Part shown: piece after piece, positions 47,750-56,434 of the stretch
How the letters are laid out: each line of letters opens with the position of its first letter
How positions within the stretch are numbered: the first letter of the stretch is position 1
Assembly (NCBI GenBank): GCA_003343905.1
Contig: QAKI01000051.1
Location: 1-64,000, forward strand
Length of the DNA stretch: 64,000 bases
Reading direction: 5' to 3'
Source of the DNA: Subdoligranulum variabile
Lineage (GTDB): Bacteria > Bacillota > Clostridia > Oscillospirales > Ruminococcaceae
Made by a program: the position numbers and the translations under genes
Notes under the pieces: generated by a model
Seen by the model: only the letters and a program-made list of their open reading frames with translations
What the model was told of the DNA's origin: nothing
The model's database searches: none

Positions 47750-48763
47750 ATGTTGGAAGTCTGCTTCAGCGATTCGGCCAAAGGCGTGCTGGCAATGGCG
47801 CAGCACTGCGACCAGCCTGTGATCGGCGGCGCGTTCGCCGTCATCACCGATCAAAAAGGGCTGCGCGGCTTTTGGGTCAAGCAGAAGGCGCAGCGCGAAT
47901 TCCAAAAACGGGAAACCGAACTGCAAAAGATCGCGGTGCCGCTGGGCGGCAGCCGGGAGGATCTGGTGGGAATTTCCTTCGGCTTGTCGCAGGGGGACAT
48001 CCAGTCGCCCCTGCGCCCGGAGGGCTGCCCGCGCAAAGACTGCCTGCGGCAGATGCTTACGATGGACCGCTATGGGGAGAGTACCCCGCTTGCCGCTGTC
48101 GATGAATTTTGGGACGCCTGCATGGCCGACCTGCAAAAGCTGGACCCGCCCCCGGCAGCCGTCCGCGTCTGGCTGGATGATCTGCCGGACAGCCGCTGCG
48201 GCCTGCTGTTCCTGGCGAATCTGCTGGACGGCAGGGGAACCGAATTCCATATTATGGAGCTGACGCAGGAGATCGCCCGGTCATGCAGCCACATAGAGGA
48301 ATGCCGCAGTTGGGCCGAGGTAGAATACCAGCGGCTGGGGACCCTCCTGGACCGGGAACGGGTGCTGCCCGCCGGTGAGGTGGCGCAACTGGCCGAACGC
48401 TGGCGGCGGCTGAAAGCGGAAAACGCGCCCCTGCGGGTGGTGGAGCAGGGAAAGGTCGTCAGCGCCGGTCTTGACTACTACGACGAAAAGATCCGCGCGG
48501 AATTCCCCGCGGATTCCTGCGGGGTGGCCGATCTGATCGGCAGGGCGCTGGGGCGGCAGAAAATCCCCACCGGCGACGACTTTATCGCCGGGCGGGTCCG
48601 GCACTTTATCGAAAGCGGGGAACTGATCCTGACAGAAGAAGCGCCCGGCGCCGGGTTCTACGCGGCCACCGTGGCCCGCGCCCCACGCGCGGCGACAAAA
48701 GCAGCCCCCAACGCGCCGGATATGGCCGTGATCGCCCGTACCCCGCGTGCGGAATCCCGATGA
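47750..48763 (+). CDS. DUF1835/DUF3658-like protein (337 aa)
   Basis: The ATG at 47750 follows AAAGGCGGG. The start MLEVCFSDSAKGVLAMAQHC and mid-region GLLFLANLLDGRGTEFHIME, AEVEYQRLGTLLDRERVLPA resemble the two-part DUF1835 and DUF3658 proteins of Firmicutes, whose function is unknown. The C-terminal 40 residues are Ala/Pro/Arg-rich and probably disordered. The leader contains a near-perfect hairpin, TCTATAGGGGC/GCCCTCTATAGA (about 47699-47724), just upstream of the RBS, which could regulate translation. Confidence 0.6.
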   Translation: MLEVCFSDSAKGVLAMAQHCDQPVIGGAFAVITDQKGLRGFWVKQKAQREFQKRETELQKIAVPLGGSREDLVGISFGLSQGDIQSPLRPEGCPRKDCLRQMLTMDRYGESTPLAAVDEFWDACMADLQKLDPPPAAVRVWLDDLPDSRCGLLFLANLLDGRGTEFHIMELTQEIARSCSHIEECRSWAEVEYQRLGTLLDRERVLPAGEVAQLAERWRRLKAENAPLRVVEQGKVVSAGLDYYDEKIRAEFPADSCGVADLIGRALGRQKIPTGDDFIAGRVRHFIESGELILTEEAPGAGFYAATVARAPRAATKAAPNAPDMAVIARTPRAESR

Positions 48764-48818
48764 AACGGGCGTACCCGCCGGTGTTGTAACAAATAACACA
48801 GTATTGTAATCGTGCGCA

Positions 48819-48848
48819 CAAAAAGCCCCCGGCCAGGCCGGGGGCTTC
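48819..48848 (-). terminator. Terminator of the nth-gntR-pyrBI operon
   Basis: AGCCCCCGGCC pairs with GGCCGGGGGCT; on the minus strand TTTTTGTG follows. It lies between the convergent DUF1835-like gene and pyrI. Confidence 0.85.
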
Positions 48849-48867
48849 GTCCGTTATAAGGGCAAGG

Positions 48868-49296
48868 TCACGGTTTTACGCGGAATTCCTGCTCACAGTA
48901 AATGCAGCGGTAGCGGCCGCTGGGGGTCAGGGTGAAAATGTGGTCGCAGCCTTCTTCAATGGAAGTCACACAGCGGGGATTGGTGCATTTGATCACGTTC
49001 ACCAGCCGTTCGGGCTGCTTGGGGCGGATCTTCTGCACGATATGCCCGTTCTCGATGACCGAAATGGTGATCCGGGGGTCCAGATACCCCAGAATGTCAA
49101 AGCTCAGGCTGCTGACATCGCCTTCGATCTTGATGATGTCCTTCTTGCCGCTCTTCTGGCTGCGCACGTTCTGCAGCAGGGCCACGCTGGCGTCGTGCAG
49201 CTTTTCCAGTTCCATCATGTGGTACAGGGCCAGGCCGGTGCCCGCGGTAATGTGGTCGATGACCACGCCGTTCAAAATCTCGTCAACCGTTAACAT
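48868..49296 (-). CDS. pyrI: Aspartate carbamoyltransferase regulatory subunit (142 aa)
   Basis: ATG at 49296 is chosen from the GGGGAGG eight bases upstream. The N-terminal allosteric domain begins with [20 protein letters not shown]. The zinc domain near the end has CTNPRC and CIYCEQEF, the four-cysteine site that binds the catalytic subunit. PyrI gives CTP/ATP control of pyrimidine synthesis. It overlaps pyrB by 14 nt, and its end is followed by the operon terminator. Confidence 0.95.
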   Translation of the reverse strand: MLTVDEILNGVVIDHITAGTGLALYHMMELEKLHDASVALLQNVRSQKSGKKDIIKIEGDVSSLSFDILGYLDPRITISVIENGHIVQKIRPKQPERLVNVIKCTNPRCVTSIEEGCDHIFTLTPSGRYRCIYCEQEFRVKP

Positions 49297-50236
49297 CAAA
49301 AGCAACCTCCCCGGTTTTGGGGTCCGCCAGACCCAGCAGTGTCATGATAAGGGCCATCCGCATATAAACGCCGTTCTGCGCCTGCTCAAAATAGGCGGCG
49401 CGGGGGTCGTCGTCCACGTCCAGCGTGATCTCGTTGACGCGGGGCAGCGGGTGCAGCACCGCCATGTCGGCGGGGGCCAGCGCCAGCTTGTCACGGGTCA
49501 GCACATAGCTGTTTTTCAGGCGGATGTAGTCTTCTTCGTTGAAGAAACGCTCCCGCTGTACGCGGGTCATGTACAGGATGTCCAGCTCCGGCAGCGCGTC
49601 CTCCAGGCTGCGAGTCTCCACATAGTCAATGCCGTTGGGGGTCAGCACTTCGCTGATGATGTAGTCGGGCACCCGCAGCTCCTCCGGCGAGATCAGCACG
49701 AACCGCATGCCCGGCAGGCGGGACAGACTCTTGATCAGGCTGTGTACCGTGCGGCCGAATTTCAGGTCGCCACAGAAACCGATGGTCAGGTGATCCAGGC
49801 GGCCCTTGCGGCGGCGGATGGTCATCATGTCCAGCAGGGTCTGGGTGGGGTGACTGTGGCCGCCGTCGCCCGCGTTGATGACCGGGATGCGGCTGTAGCG
49901 GGCCGCCCGCAGGGGCGCGCCCTCTTTGGGGTGGCGCATGGCGGCAATGTCGGCATAGCAGCTGATGATGCGGATGGTATCGGCAACGGTCTCACCCTTG
50001 CTGGCGCTGGAAACGCCCGCGTCGGGGAAGCCCAGCACCTGCCCGCCCAGGTTCAGCATGGCCGCTTCAAAGGAAAGGCGGGTGCGGGTGCTGGGCTCAT
50101 AGAACAGCGTTGCCAGGCGCTTGCGGGTCGCCACGTCCTTGTAGGCGGCGGGGTCGTCGTGGATGTGGTCGGCCAGATCCATCAGGCGCAGGGTCTCTTC
50201 CAGCGTAAAGTCCGCCGGGTCGATCAGATGTCTCAT
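49283..50236 (-). CDS. pyrB: Aspartate carbamoyltransferase catalytic subunit (317 aa)
   Basis: It catalyses carbamoyl phosphate plus aspartate to carbamoyl aspartate. Motifs: [12 protein letters not shown] (carbamoyl phosphate binding), [15 protein letters not shown], and [12 protein letters not shown] at 50236 is preferred over 50242 because AAAGGGA then sits six bases before it. The partner PyrI follows. It is the second pyrimidine-unrelated/related junction in the operon: gntR precedes it by 30 nt, so expression may come partly from the nth promoter. Confidence 0.95.
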   Translation of the reverse strand: MRHLIDPADFTLEETLRLMDLADHIHDDPAAYKDVATRKRLATLFYEPSTRTRLSFEAAMLNLGGQVLGFPDAGVSSASKGETVADTIRIISCYADIAAMRHPKEGAPLRAARYSRIPVINAGDGGHSHPTQTLLDMMTIRRRKGRLDHLTIGFCGDLKFGRTVHSLIKSLSRLPGMRFVLISPEELRVPDYIISEVLTPNGIDYVETRSLEDALPELDILYMTRVQRERFFNEEDYIRLKNSYVLTRDKLALAPADMAVLHPLPRVNEITLDVDDDPRAAYFEQAQNGVYMRMALIMTLLGLADPKTGEVAFDVNG

Positions 50237-50266
50237 ATACATTCCCTTTCTTTTGGTAGGCTTCTA

Positions 50267-51019
50267 TCATAACAGCTTGCGCACGATAGCAAAATCAAAA
50301 AAGTCCGTGTAGCAGGTCCGGCAGCACAGTACCGGCCTGCACAGGCGGGAGTAGCAGGTCTCGTCCAACTGCATCAATGCCTGGTCCGGGCGCAGGCCCA
50401 GCAGGCGGCGGGTGGACGGGCTGCCCGTCACCGCCCGCATGTGGGCGAGGGTTTTCGTCACCTTGACGTGGCAGACTTCCTCCACGATGGAAAAGACCGG
50501 CCGGGAAAAATCGACCGTATCCAGCCGTTGCCCGCCGAACAGCGCCAGCGGCAGCACGTCGGTGGAATACAGCACCGGCACATCGTCGGCCAGCACGCGC
50601 CGCCGCACAAACACAAGGGTGTGTTCCTCCCCGGCGGGCAGGCCCAGGCGTTCGGCCTGGGCGGGGGTGGCGGTCTCCCGCGTGACCATCAGGTGGTCGC
50701 TGTGGGGTTCGCGCCCGGCATCCCGGATCATGCGGTAAAATTCCACCTTCTGGTCCAGGCGGTTTTCCGCCCCCAGCACATCGCGGTTCACCAGCGTGCC
50801 GATGCCCCGCACCCGTTCCAGCAGCCCGGCCCGTTCCAACAGGCTCAGGGCGTCGCGCACCACGGTCCGGCTCACCCCCAGCGCGGCGGAAAGTTCCACC
50901 TCGCTGGGAAGCTGCCCGGCCCCGGCGTACAGCCCGCCGCGCAGTTCGCGGATCAGGCGTTCGGCCGTCTGCTGGCTGCGCAGTTCGCCGCCCAGCAGGG
51001 GTTCATTCACCTTTTTCAT
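50267..51019 (-). CDS. GntR-family regulator with UTRA domain (250 aa)
   Basis: ATG at 51019 has GAAAGGAATTT upstream. Residues 15-77 form the winged helix: QLPSEVELSAALGVSRTVVR followed by ALSLLERAGLLERVRGIGT. Residues about 95-245 match the UTRA ligand domain with PAGEEHTLVFVRRRVLADDV and LDETCYSRLCRP-type strands. Effectors of UTRA regulators are often sugars or amino acids. Here it lies between nth and pyrB, which is an odd context, and overlaps nth by 17 nt. It may regulate the operon, but no operator was seen. Confidence 0.85.
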   Translation of the reverse strand: MKKVNEPLLGGELRSQQTAERLIRELRGGLYAGAGQLPSEVELSAALGVSRTVVRDALSLLERAGLLERVRGIGTLVNRDVLGAENRLDQKVEFYRMIRDAGREPHSDHLMVTRETATPAQAERLGLPAGEEHTLVFVRRRVLADDVPVLYSTDVLPLALFGGQRLDTVDFSRPVFSIVEEVCHVKVTKTLAHMRAVTGSPSTRRLLGLRPDQALMQLDETCYSRLCRPVLCCRTCYTDFFDFAIVRKLL

Positions 51020-51659
51020 GCGCAAATTCCTTTCGGGCGCGGCATACGTCCGCCAGGCAGCAGCGGTCGCAGAAAGGCGTGGTGCGGGCCGTGCATACGG
51101 CGCGGCCGTGGTGGACCAGCCGGTGGCAGAAGTCGCTGCCTTCCTCCGGCGGGATGATCTTCCACAGTTCGCGTTCCACCTTGGCGGGCTCCTTGATGCC
51201 GTCCACCAGGCCGATGCGGTTGCACAGCCGGATGCAGTGGGTGTCGGTGACGATGGCCGGTTTGCCGAACACATCCCCCATAATAAGGTTGGCGCTCTTG
51301 CGCCCCACGCCGGGCAGGCCCAGCAGCGCGTCAAAATCGTCGGGCACCCGGCCGCCGTACTCGTCCCGCAGCTTGCGCATACAGGCAGAAATATCCCGCG
51401 CCTTGCTGCGGCCCAGCCCGCACGGTTTTACGATGGCTTCGATCTCCTCCGGCGTGGCGGCGGCCAGGGCCTCCACGCTGGGATAGCGGGCAAACAGTTC
51501 TTGTACCACAACATTGACGCGGGCGTCTGTGCACTGGGCCGCCAGGCGGACTTCCACCAGCAGTTGCCAGGCGTGTTCATAATCCAGCGTGCATTCGGCC
51601 AGCGGGTATTCGGCCTTCAGCCGGTCGATGCAGATCTGCGCAAGTTCTTTTTTTGTCAC
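51003..51659 (-). CDS. nth: Endonuclease III (218 aa)
   Basis: It removes oxidised pyrimidines and nicks the DNA. The GTG start at 51659 has ACGGAG upstream. The helix-hairpin-helix is LPGVGRKSAN, with its catalytic Lys, and the catalytic Asp lies in VTDTHCIRL. The [4Fe-4S] cysteines read C-x7-C-x2-C-x5-C (CTARTTPFCDRCCLADVC), one residue longer than the usual x6 spacing in the first loop. Downstream gntR overlaps by 17 nt, so this is the operon head. Confidence 0.95.
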   Translation of the reverse strand: MTKKELAQICIDRLKAEYPLAECTLDYEHAWQLLVEVRLAAQCTDARVNVVVQELFARYPSVEALAAATPEEIEAIVKPCGLGRSKARDISACMRKLRDEYGGRVPDDFDALLGLPGVGRKSANLIMGDVFGKPAIVTDTHCIRLCNRIGLVDGIKEPAKVERELWKIIPPEEGSDFCHRLVHHGRAVCTARTTPFCDRCCLADVCRARKEFAHEKGE

Positions 51660-51749
51660 AGCATTCGCTCCGTTTCCACTTCAAGACTGTCACAGGATGG
51701 TCCGCCCTGATGGCGGCATGTCATTTCTATGACATACAGGTTCTTTCTC

Positions 51750-51778
51750 TTGATTCTACCACGGCGATACTCTATAAT
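51750..51778 (+). promoter_or_regulatory. Promoter of rarA, with nearby inverted repeat
   Basis: TTGATT and TATAAT are spaced by 17 nt. A small palindrome, TGTCAT/ATGACA (51719-51734), lies between nth and this promoter and could be a regulator site. Confidence 0.75.
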
Positions 51779-51854
51779 CAAGAGGAAGAAATCTATCGGC
51801 ACGCCGGGCGGCCCGCGGGGCGCCCCGGCAGGCATCAATAAGGAAGGAAATTTT

Positions 51855-53117
51855 ATGGAACCGTTGGCACAGCGGCTGCGGCCGCGCACGCTGGAGGAAG
51901 TCTGCGGCCAGCAGCACTTGCTGGGCAAGAACCAGGTGTTCCGCCGCACCATCGAAAGCGGGCATATCCCCAATATGATCTTTTACGGCCCCTCCGGCGT
52001 CGGCAAGACCACGGTGGCCAGCATCATCGCGTCGGGCAGCGGTATGCAGCTGCACAAACTCAACGGCACCACCGCCTCCACCAGCGACATCAAGTCGGTC
52101 CTGGCGGACATCGGCACGCTGGGGGCGTCCGGCGGCATCCTGCTGTACCTGGACGAGATCCAGTATTTCAACAAGCGCCAGCAGCAAAGCCTGCTGGAAT
52201 GTGTGGAGCAGGGCACCGTCACGCTGATCGCCTCCACGACGGAGAACCCCTACTTTTATGTGTACAACGCGCTGCTGTCCCGCTGCACGGTGTTTGAGTT
52301 CAAGTCCCTCACGGCAAAGGATATCCGGCAGGGGGTGCAGAACGCCGTGGCGCGCCTGGGCGCCGAGGAAGAAACGCCCATCCTGATGCCCGACGACGCG
52401 CTGGACTATCTGGCCCAGAGCGCGGGCGGCGATATGCGCAAGGCCCTGGGCAACCTGGAATTTGCGGTCACGGCCGCCCCGGTGGAAAACGGCTGCCGCA
52501 CCGTCACGCTGGAGATGGTGCAGCAGGTGGCCGCGCGCACGGCCATGCGGTACGACAAACTGGGGGACGACCACTACGACATCGTTTCGGCCTACCAGAA
52601 ATCCATGCGCGGCTCGGACCCCGACGCGGCGCTGCATTATCTGGCGCGCCTGCTGGAAGCCGGGGACCTGCCCAGCGCCTGCCGCCGCCTGATGGTCTGC
52701 GCCTGTGAGGACGTGGGCCTTGCCTGGCCGCAGATCATCCCCATCGTCAAAGCGGCGGTGGACATCGCCAACGCCGTGGGCCTGCCGGAAGCCCGCATCC
52801 CGCTGGCGGACGCGGTGGTGCTGGTGGCGACGGCCCCCAAATCCAATTCGGCCTACAACGGCATCAACACCGCCATGGCCGACGTGCAGGCGGGCCGCAC
52901 GGGGCCGATCCCGCGCCAGCTCCAGAACAAGCATTACGACGGGGCGGACGCCCGGGTCAAGGGGCAGAACTACCTGTACCCCCACGACTTCCCGAACCAC
53001 TGGACGCAGCAGCAATACCTGCCCGACGCCATCCGGGACCGCCGCTACTACGAACCCGGCGAAAACAAGAACGAACAGGCCTTTGCCCAATACTGGAAAA
53101 AGATCAAAGGCGAATGA
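51855..53117 (+). CDS. rarA: Replication-associated recombination ATPase RarA/MgsA (420 aa)
   Basis: The ATG at 51855 follows AAGGAAGGAAA; an earlier in-frame ATG has no RBS. The start MEPLAQRLRPRTLEEVCGQQ, Walker A GPSGVGKTT near 46, Walker B LYLDEIQYFNKRQQQ near 98 and arginine finger LLSRC (about 145) are standard. The C-terminal tetramer domain contains HYDIVSAYQKSMRGSDPDAALHY. RarA acts at stalled forks with SSB. It is followed by a hydrolase gene after 15 nt. Confidence 0.95.
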   Translation: MEPLAQRLRPRTLEEVCGQQHLLGKNQVFRRTIESGHIPNMIFYGPSGVGKTTVASIIASGSGMQLHKLNGTTASTSDIKSVLADIGTLGASGGILLYLDEIQYFNKRQQQSLLECVEQGTVTLIASTTENPYFYVYNALLSRCTVFEFKSLTAKDIRQGVQNAVARLGAEEETPILMPDDALDYLAQSAGGDMRKALGNLEFAVTAAPVENGCRTVTLEMVQQVAARTAMRYDKLGDDHYDIVSAYQKSMRGSDPDAALHYLARLLEAGDLPSACRRLMVCACEDVGLAWPQIIPIVKAAVDIANAVGLPEARIPLADAVVLVATAPKSNSAYNGINTAMADVQAGRTGPIPRQLQNKHYDGADARVKGQNYLYPHDFPNHWTQQQYLPDAIRDRRYYEPGENKNEQAFAQYWKKIKGE

Positions 53118-53132
53118 TAAAGGAGGCACCCC

Positions 53133-54065
53133 ATGGCAGCTCTTTGCTGTGAAACCCTGCGTTACCCTTCTTCGGACGGCAAACATACCGTTTCGGCGGT
53201 GATCTATACCCGGCCGGACGTCCCGGTGCGCGCTGTGCTGCAGCTCAGCCACGGTATGTGCGAATATGTGCGCCGCTACAAGCCCATGGCGGAATTTTAC
53301 GCGGCCCACGGCCTGGCGCTGGCGGGCAACGACCACCTGGGCCACGGCGATACCGCCCGCCCCGGCGAATACGGCCACTACGGCGACCCCGGCGGTTGCT
53401 TCTATCTGCTGCAGGACCTGCACACCATGAACCGCTGCCTGCGGGAGCGGTTCCCCGGCCTGCCGGTGTTCCTGTACGGCCACAGCATGGGCAGCTTTTA
53501 CGCCCGCTGGTATGCCGAGCGTTGGCCCCACAACCTGCGGGGGCTGATCTTATCCGGCACGGCGGGGCCGAGCGCCGTCAACCGGGCGGGGCAGGTGCTG
53601 GCGGCGCTGCTGGCGCGCATGAAAGGCGCGGACAAAGTTTCGCCGCTGCTGGTCAGGCTCAATCTGGGCGGCTATTGCAAGCGCATCCCCGGCGCTGCGT
53701 CCCCCAACGCCTGGCTCACGCGGGACGAAGCGGTGGTGCGCGCCTACGACGCCGACCCGCTGTGTACCTTCCCGTTCACGACCGGCTCCTACCGGGAGAT
53801 GCTGACGGTCCTCAACCACGTCAGCACCAAAAAGTGGGCGCACGCCATCGACCGGGACCTTCCGGTGCTGCTGATCGCGGGTGATGCCGACCCGGTGGGG
53901 GACTACGGGGCCGGTGTGCGCAAGGTCTGGGCCATGCTGGGGGATGCCGGTGTGCGCGACCTGACCTGCCAGATCTATGAAGGGGCCCGCCACGAACTGC
54001 ACAATGAGATCAACCGGGACGAAGTGTTCGACTACGTCCTCGGCTGGGTCGAGGACCGTCTGTGA
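53133..54065 (+). CDS. Serine hydrolase, lysophospholipase/monoacylglycerol lipase type (310 aa)
   Basis: The ATG at 53133 follows AAAGGAGG. It is an alpha/beta hydrolase: oxyanion loop QLSHGMCEYVRRY, nucleophile GHSMGS with Ser118, Asp in ADPVGDYG near 250, and His in ARHELHNE near 289. It likely cleaves monoacyl lipids. It overlaps nothing and shares transcription with rarA, probably without functional link. A strong terminator follows at 54160. Confidence 0.85.
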   Translation: MAALCCETLRYPSSDGKHTVSAVIYTRPDVPVRAVLQLSHGMCEYVRRYKPMAEFYAAHGLALAGNDHLGHGDTARPGEYGHYGDPGGCFYLLQDLHTMNRCLRERFPGLPVFLYGHSMGSFYARWYAERWPHNLRGLILSGTAGPSAVNRAGQVLAALLARMKGADKVSPLLVRLNLGGYCKRIPGAASPNAWLTRDEAVVRAYDADPLCTFPFTTGSYREMLTVLNHVSTKKWAHAIDRDLPVLLIAGDADPVGDYGAGVRKVWAMLGDAGVRDLTCQIYEGARHELHNEINRDEVFDYVLGWVEDRL

Positions 54066-54159
54066 TCCCGCGGCCCATGCACTATATCACTATATAATGT
54101 AACAGCAAACTTTGCCGCAGCCGCCCCAAAGGGCTGCCGCGCGGCAAAGGCAAAGCGTC

Positions 54160-54198
54160 CCGGCGCCCGGCAGCAGGCTGCGCCGGGCGCTTTTTTAT
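54160..54198 (+). terminator. Terminator after the hydrolase gene
   Basis: GCGCCCGGC pairs with GCCGGGCGC, followed by TTTTTTATT. Confidence 0.85.
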
Positions 54199-54208
54199 TG
54201 CCCCCCTC

Positions 54209-54262
54209 TTGACAACGGGGAAAAATAGTGTATTATTGTATTAGAAACTTAATACAATAATA
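54209..54262 (+). promoter_or_regulatory. Promoter and perfect palindromic operator of the YtrA-type operon
   Basis: TTGACA (54209-54214) and TATTAT (54231-54236) are spaced by 16 nt. TATTATTGTATTA at 54231-54243 is the exact complement of TAATACAATAATA at 54250-54262, across GAAACT. The palindrome starts on the -10 box, so a bound GntR dimer would block transcription: autorepression by the first gene of the operon. Confidence 0.85.
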
Positions 54263-54278
54263 CAGAAAGGAGCAGCCC

Positions 54279-54656
54279 ATGGAATGGAACATTACGGGTG
54301 GCCGCCCGGTTTATGTGCAGTTGGTGGAACAACTGGAACTGGCGCTGCTGAACGGCACGTTCCCACCCGGAAGCCGGGTGCCGCCGGTGCGGGAGCTGGC
54401 GGCGGAAGCGGGGGTCAACCCCAACACCATGCAGCGCGCGCTGCAGGAATTGGAAAGCCAAAACCTTTTGCAGGCACAGCGCACGGCGGGGCGCACCGTC
54501 ACGGCGGATGCCGAAGTCCTGCACCAGTTGCGCAGTCGGCGCGCGGCCACGCTGGCGGCGGAATTTATACGCCGAATGAAGGGCCTGGGATTGGACCAGG
54601 CCGAGATCAGAGATCTGCTGCGGAAAGCCGCAGAGGAGGAGGAAACCGATGAATGA
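54279..54656 (+). CDS. YtrA-type GntR regulator (125 aa)
   Basis: The ATG at 54279 follows AAAGGAGCAGCCC. Residues 10-75 form the winged helix (VPPVRELAAEAGVNPNTMQR). The short C-terminal helices (HQLRSRRAATLAAEFIRRMK) match the YtrA subfamily, whose members repress adjacent ABC genes and respond to cell-envelope stress or antibiotics. The operator described above lies over its promoter. It overlaps the ATPase gene by 8 nt. Confidence 0.9.
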   Translation: MEWNITGGRPVYVQLVEQLELALLNGTFPPGSRVPPVRELAAEAGVNPNTMQRALQELESQNLLQAQRTAGRTVTADAEVLHQLRSRRAATLAAEFIRRMKGLGLDQAEIRDLLRKAAEEEETDE

Positions 54657-55353
54657 GAAGGTGATCTACGAGGCCCACGGCCTGCGCAAGACCTACGGGC
54701 ACAAGACCGCGCTTGCCGGTGTGGAGTTCAGCGTCACGCCCGGCAAGCTGGTGGGCCTGCTGGGCCCCAATGGCAGCGGCAAGACGACGCTGCTTAAAAT
54801 TTCGGCCGGGCTGCTGACCGCCACGGCGGGCACCGTGCTGATCGACGGGCAAAAGCCCGGCGTCCATACCAAAGCGGTGACCAGCTACCTGCCGGACCGC
54901 ATGGCCCTGCCCAAAGAACTGCGCGCCGCCGACGCGGTGGACCTGTACGCGGATTTCTATACGGATTTTGACGCCGCCAAGGCCCGCGCCATGCTGGCGG
55001 ACCTGCACATCGAAGCGCGGGACCGCATCGGCGCCATGAGCAAGGGCACGCAGGAAAAAATGCAGCTCTGCCTGACGATGAGCCGCGCGTCCCGGCTGTA
55101 CCTGCTGGACGAACCCCTGGGCGGGGTGAACCCCGCGGCGCGGGACTATATTTTGCAGACCATCCTGCGCAATTACAGCGAGGACGCCGCGCTGGTGCTT
55201 TCCACCCATCTGATCGGGGACATTGAGAAGGCGCTGGACGAGGTGATCTTCCTGAAAAACGGCGAGGTTTTCCGCCAGACCGGCGTGGACGCCCTGCGGG
55301 AAGAGACCGGCCAGAGTGTGGATGAATATTTCCGGGAGGTATACAAATGCTGA
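54649..55353 (+). CDS. ABC transporter ATPase of the YtrA-type operon (234 aa)
   Basis: The ATG at 54649 lies inside the regulator's end. Walker A GPNGSGKTT is near 44-52; the signature is MSKGTQEKMQL instead of LSGGQ, as common for this group; Walker B is LYLLDEPLGGVNP. It would power the membrane protein encoded next (7 nt overlap). Such GntR-ABC systems often export envelope-active compounds or provide self-protection. Substrate unknown. Confidence 0.9.
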   Translation: MNEKVIYEAHGLRKTYGHKTALAGVEFSVTPGKLVGLLGPNGSGKTTLLKISAGLLTATAGTVLIDGQKPGVHTKAVTSYLPDRMALPKELRAADAVDLYADFYTDFDAAKARAMLADLHIEARDRIGAMSKGTQEKMQLCLTMSRASRLYLLDEPLGGVNPAARDYILQTILRNYSEDAALVLSTHLIGDIEKALDEVIFLKNGEVFRQTGVDALREETGQSVDEYFREVYKC

Positions 55354-56147
55354 CCAAACTGCTAAAATATGAGATAAAGACGACATCCCGCATGCTGCTG
55401 CCCATCGGCGGCGGTGTGCTGGTGTTCAACCTGCTCACGGGCATCCTGACCCGCCTGATGGGCGGCGGAATCGAGTCTGACGCTTTGAACTGGCTGTACG
55501 CGCTGGTCGCTTTCCTGGCGGTCTTGGGTATCGCGGTTATCATCGGCGCCTGCTTTTTTGTGAACATCCAGAGTTTTTACAAGATCTTGGGCGACCAGGG
55601 GTACACGATGTTCTCTCTGCCGGTGCCCGCGTGGCAGCATATCACCGCCAAACTGCTCTGCACGCTGATGTGGTGCGTGCTGTGCGTGCCGTATCTGATC
55701 CTGTGCTTTGGGCTCATGCTCATGGATTTTTCCTGGCTCAGCGGTTTTTTAATGGTCTCCAACACAGACCCCAAGCTGCTGCTCATCTGCGTCCTGCTGC
55801 TTCTGCTGGCGCTGCTGGGGGTGGCCGTCATGTTCCTGCACGCCTACCTGTGCTGTGCCATTGGTGCGCAGTTCGGGCAGCAGCGCCTGCTGGCCAGCAT
55901 CATCAGCTATTTCGTGCTGGGCTTTGTGCAGGAGATTCTTTTCGTCATCCTCGTCGGCTTTATCTCATTCGGCTCCTTTCAGGGATCGAGCTGGTTTTTG
56001 GCGCCCTTCTTCCACCTGCTGGTAAACGACCCCATACTGGCCAGCATCATTATGCTGGCAGCGATCAATATTTTCCTTGTGCTGATCGGGGCCATCTTCT
56101 GGGCCGTCACCCAGTGGCTCATCACCCGCCGTTTGAATCTGGTATAA
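55347..56147 (+). CDS. ABC transporter permease of the YtrA-type operon (266 aa)
   Basis: The ATG at 55347 overlaps the ATPase stop. Six hydrophobic segments run from LLPIGGGVLVFNLLTGILTR through LYALVAFLAVLGIAVIIGAC to INIFLVLIGAIFWAVTQWLI. The family is the ABC-2-like permease partnered with the preceding ATPase. It completes a three-gene unit of regulator, ATPase and permease. No terminator is clear before the zinc-ribbon gene 52 nt downstream. Confidence 0.85.
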   Translation: MLTKLLKYEIKTTSRMLLPIGGGVLVFNLLTGILTRLMGGGIESDALNWLYALVAFLAVLGIAVIIGACFFVNIQSFYKILGDQGYTMFSLPVPAWQHITAKLLCTLMWCVLCVPYLILCFGLMLMDFSWLSGFLMVSNTDPKLLLICVLLLLLALLGVAVMFLHAYLCCAIGAQFGQQRLLASIISYFVLGFVQEILFVILVGFISFGSFQGSSWFLAPFFHLLVNDPILASIIMLAAINIFLVLIGAIFWAVTQWLITRRLNLV

Positions 56148-56199
56148 AACCCGTCATTGTTAATCACCCTGTTGTATGATTTAAAAAGGAGGAAAACGT

Positions 56200-56409
56200 A
56201 TGGAAAAACGTCAATATATCTGCCCCAAGTGCGGCTGCACCGAGTATGAGGCCGACCAGATGCAGGCCACCGGCGGCAATTTTGCCAAGATCTTTGATGT
56301 ACAGAACAAGAAGTTCGTCACCATCAGTTGCCGCCAGTGCGGCTATACCGAGCTGTACAAACAGACCGGCAGCGAAGGTTGGGACGTGCTGGACTTCCTG
56401 ATGGGCTGA
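56200..56409 (+). CDS. Zinc-ribbon nucleic-acid-binding protein (69 aa)
   Basis: The ATG at 56200 follows AAAAGGAGGAAAACGT. The cysteine pairs CPKCGC and CRQCGY hold one zinc. The fold is known as the PF09855-type zinc ribbon with the end YTELYKQTGSEGWDVLDFLM. The function is unknown. It precedes the first lipoprotein by 25 nt. Confidence 0.85.
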   Translation: MEKRQYICPKCGCTEYEADQMQATGGNFAKIFDVQNKKFVTISCRQCGYTELYKQTGSEGWDVLDFLMG

Positions 56410-56434
56410 TGCCGGGAAAAGGAGGCGGCGGAAT

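Noticed and set aside
47302..47847. A 181-codon minus-strand ORF over the 6S-like region
   Set aside because: It has no RBS or domain, its low-complexity product crosses a strong promoter and terminator, and the paired RNA structure explains the sequence better.
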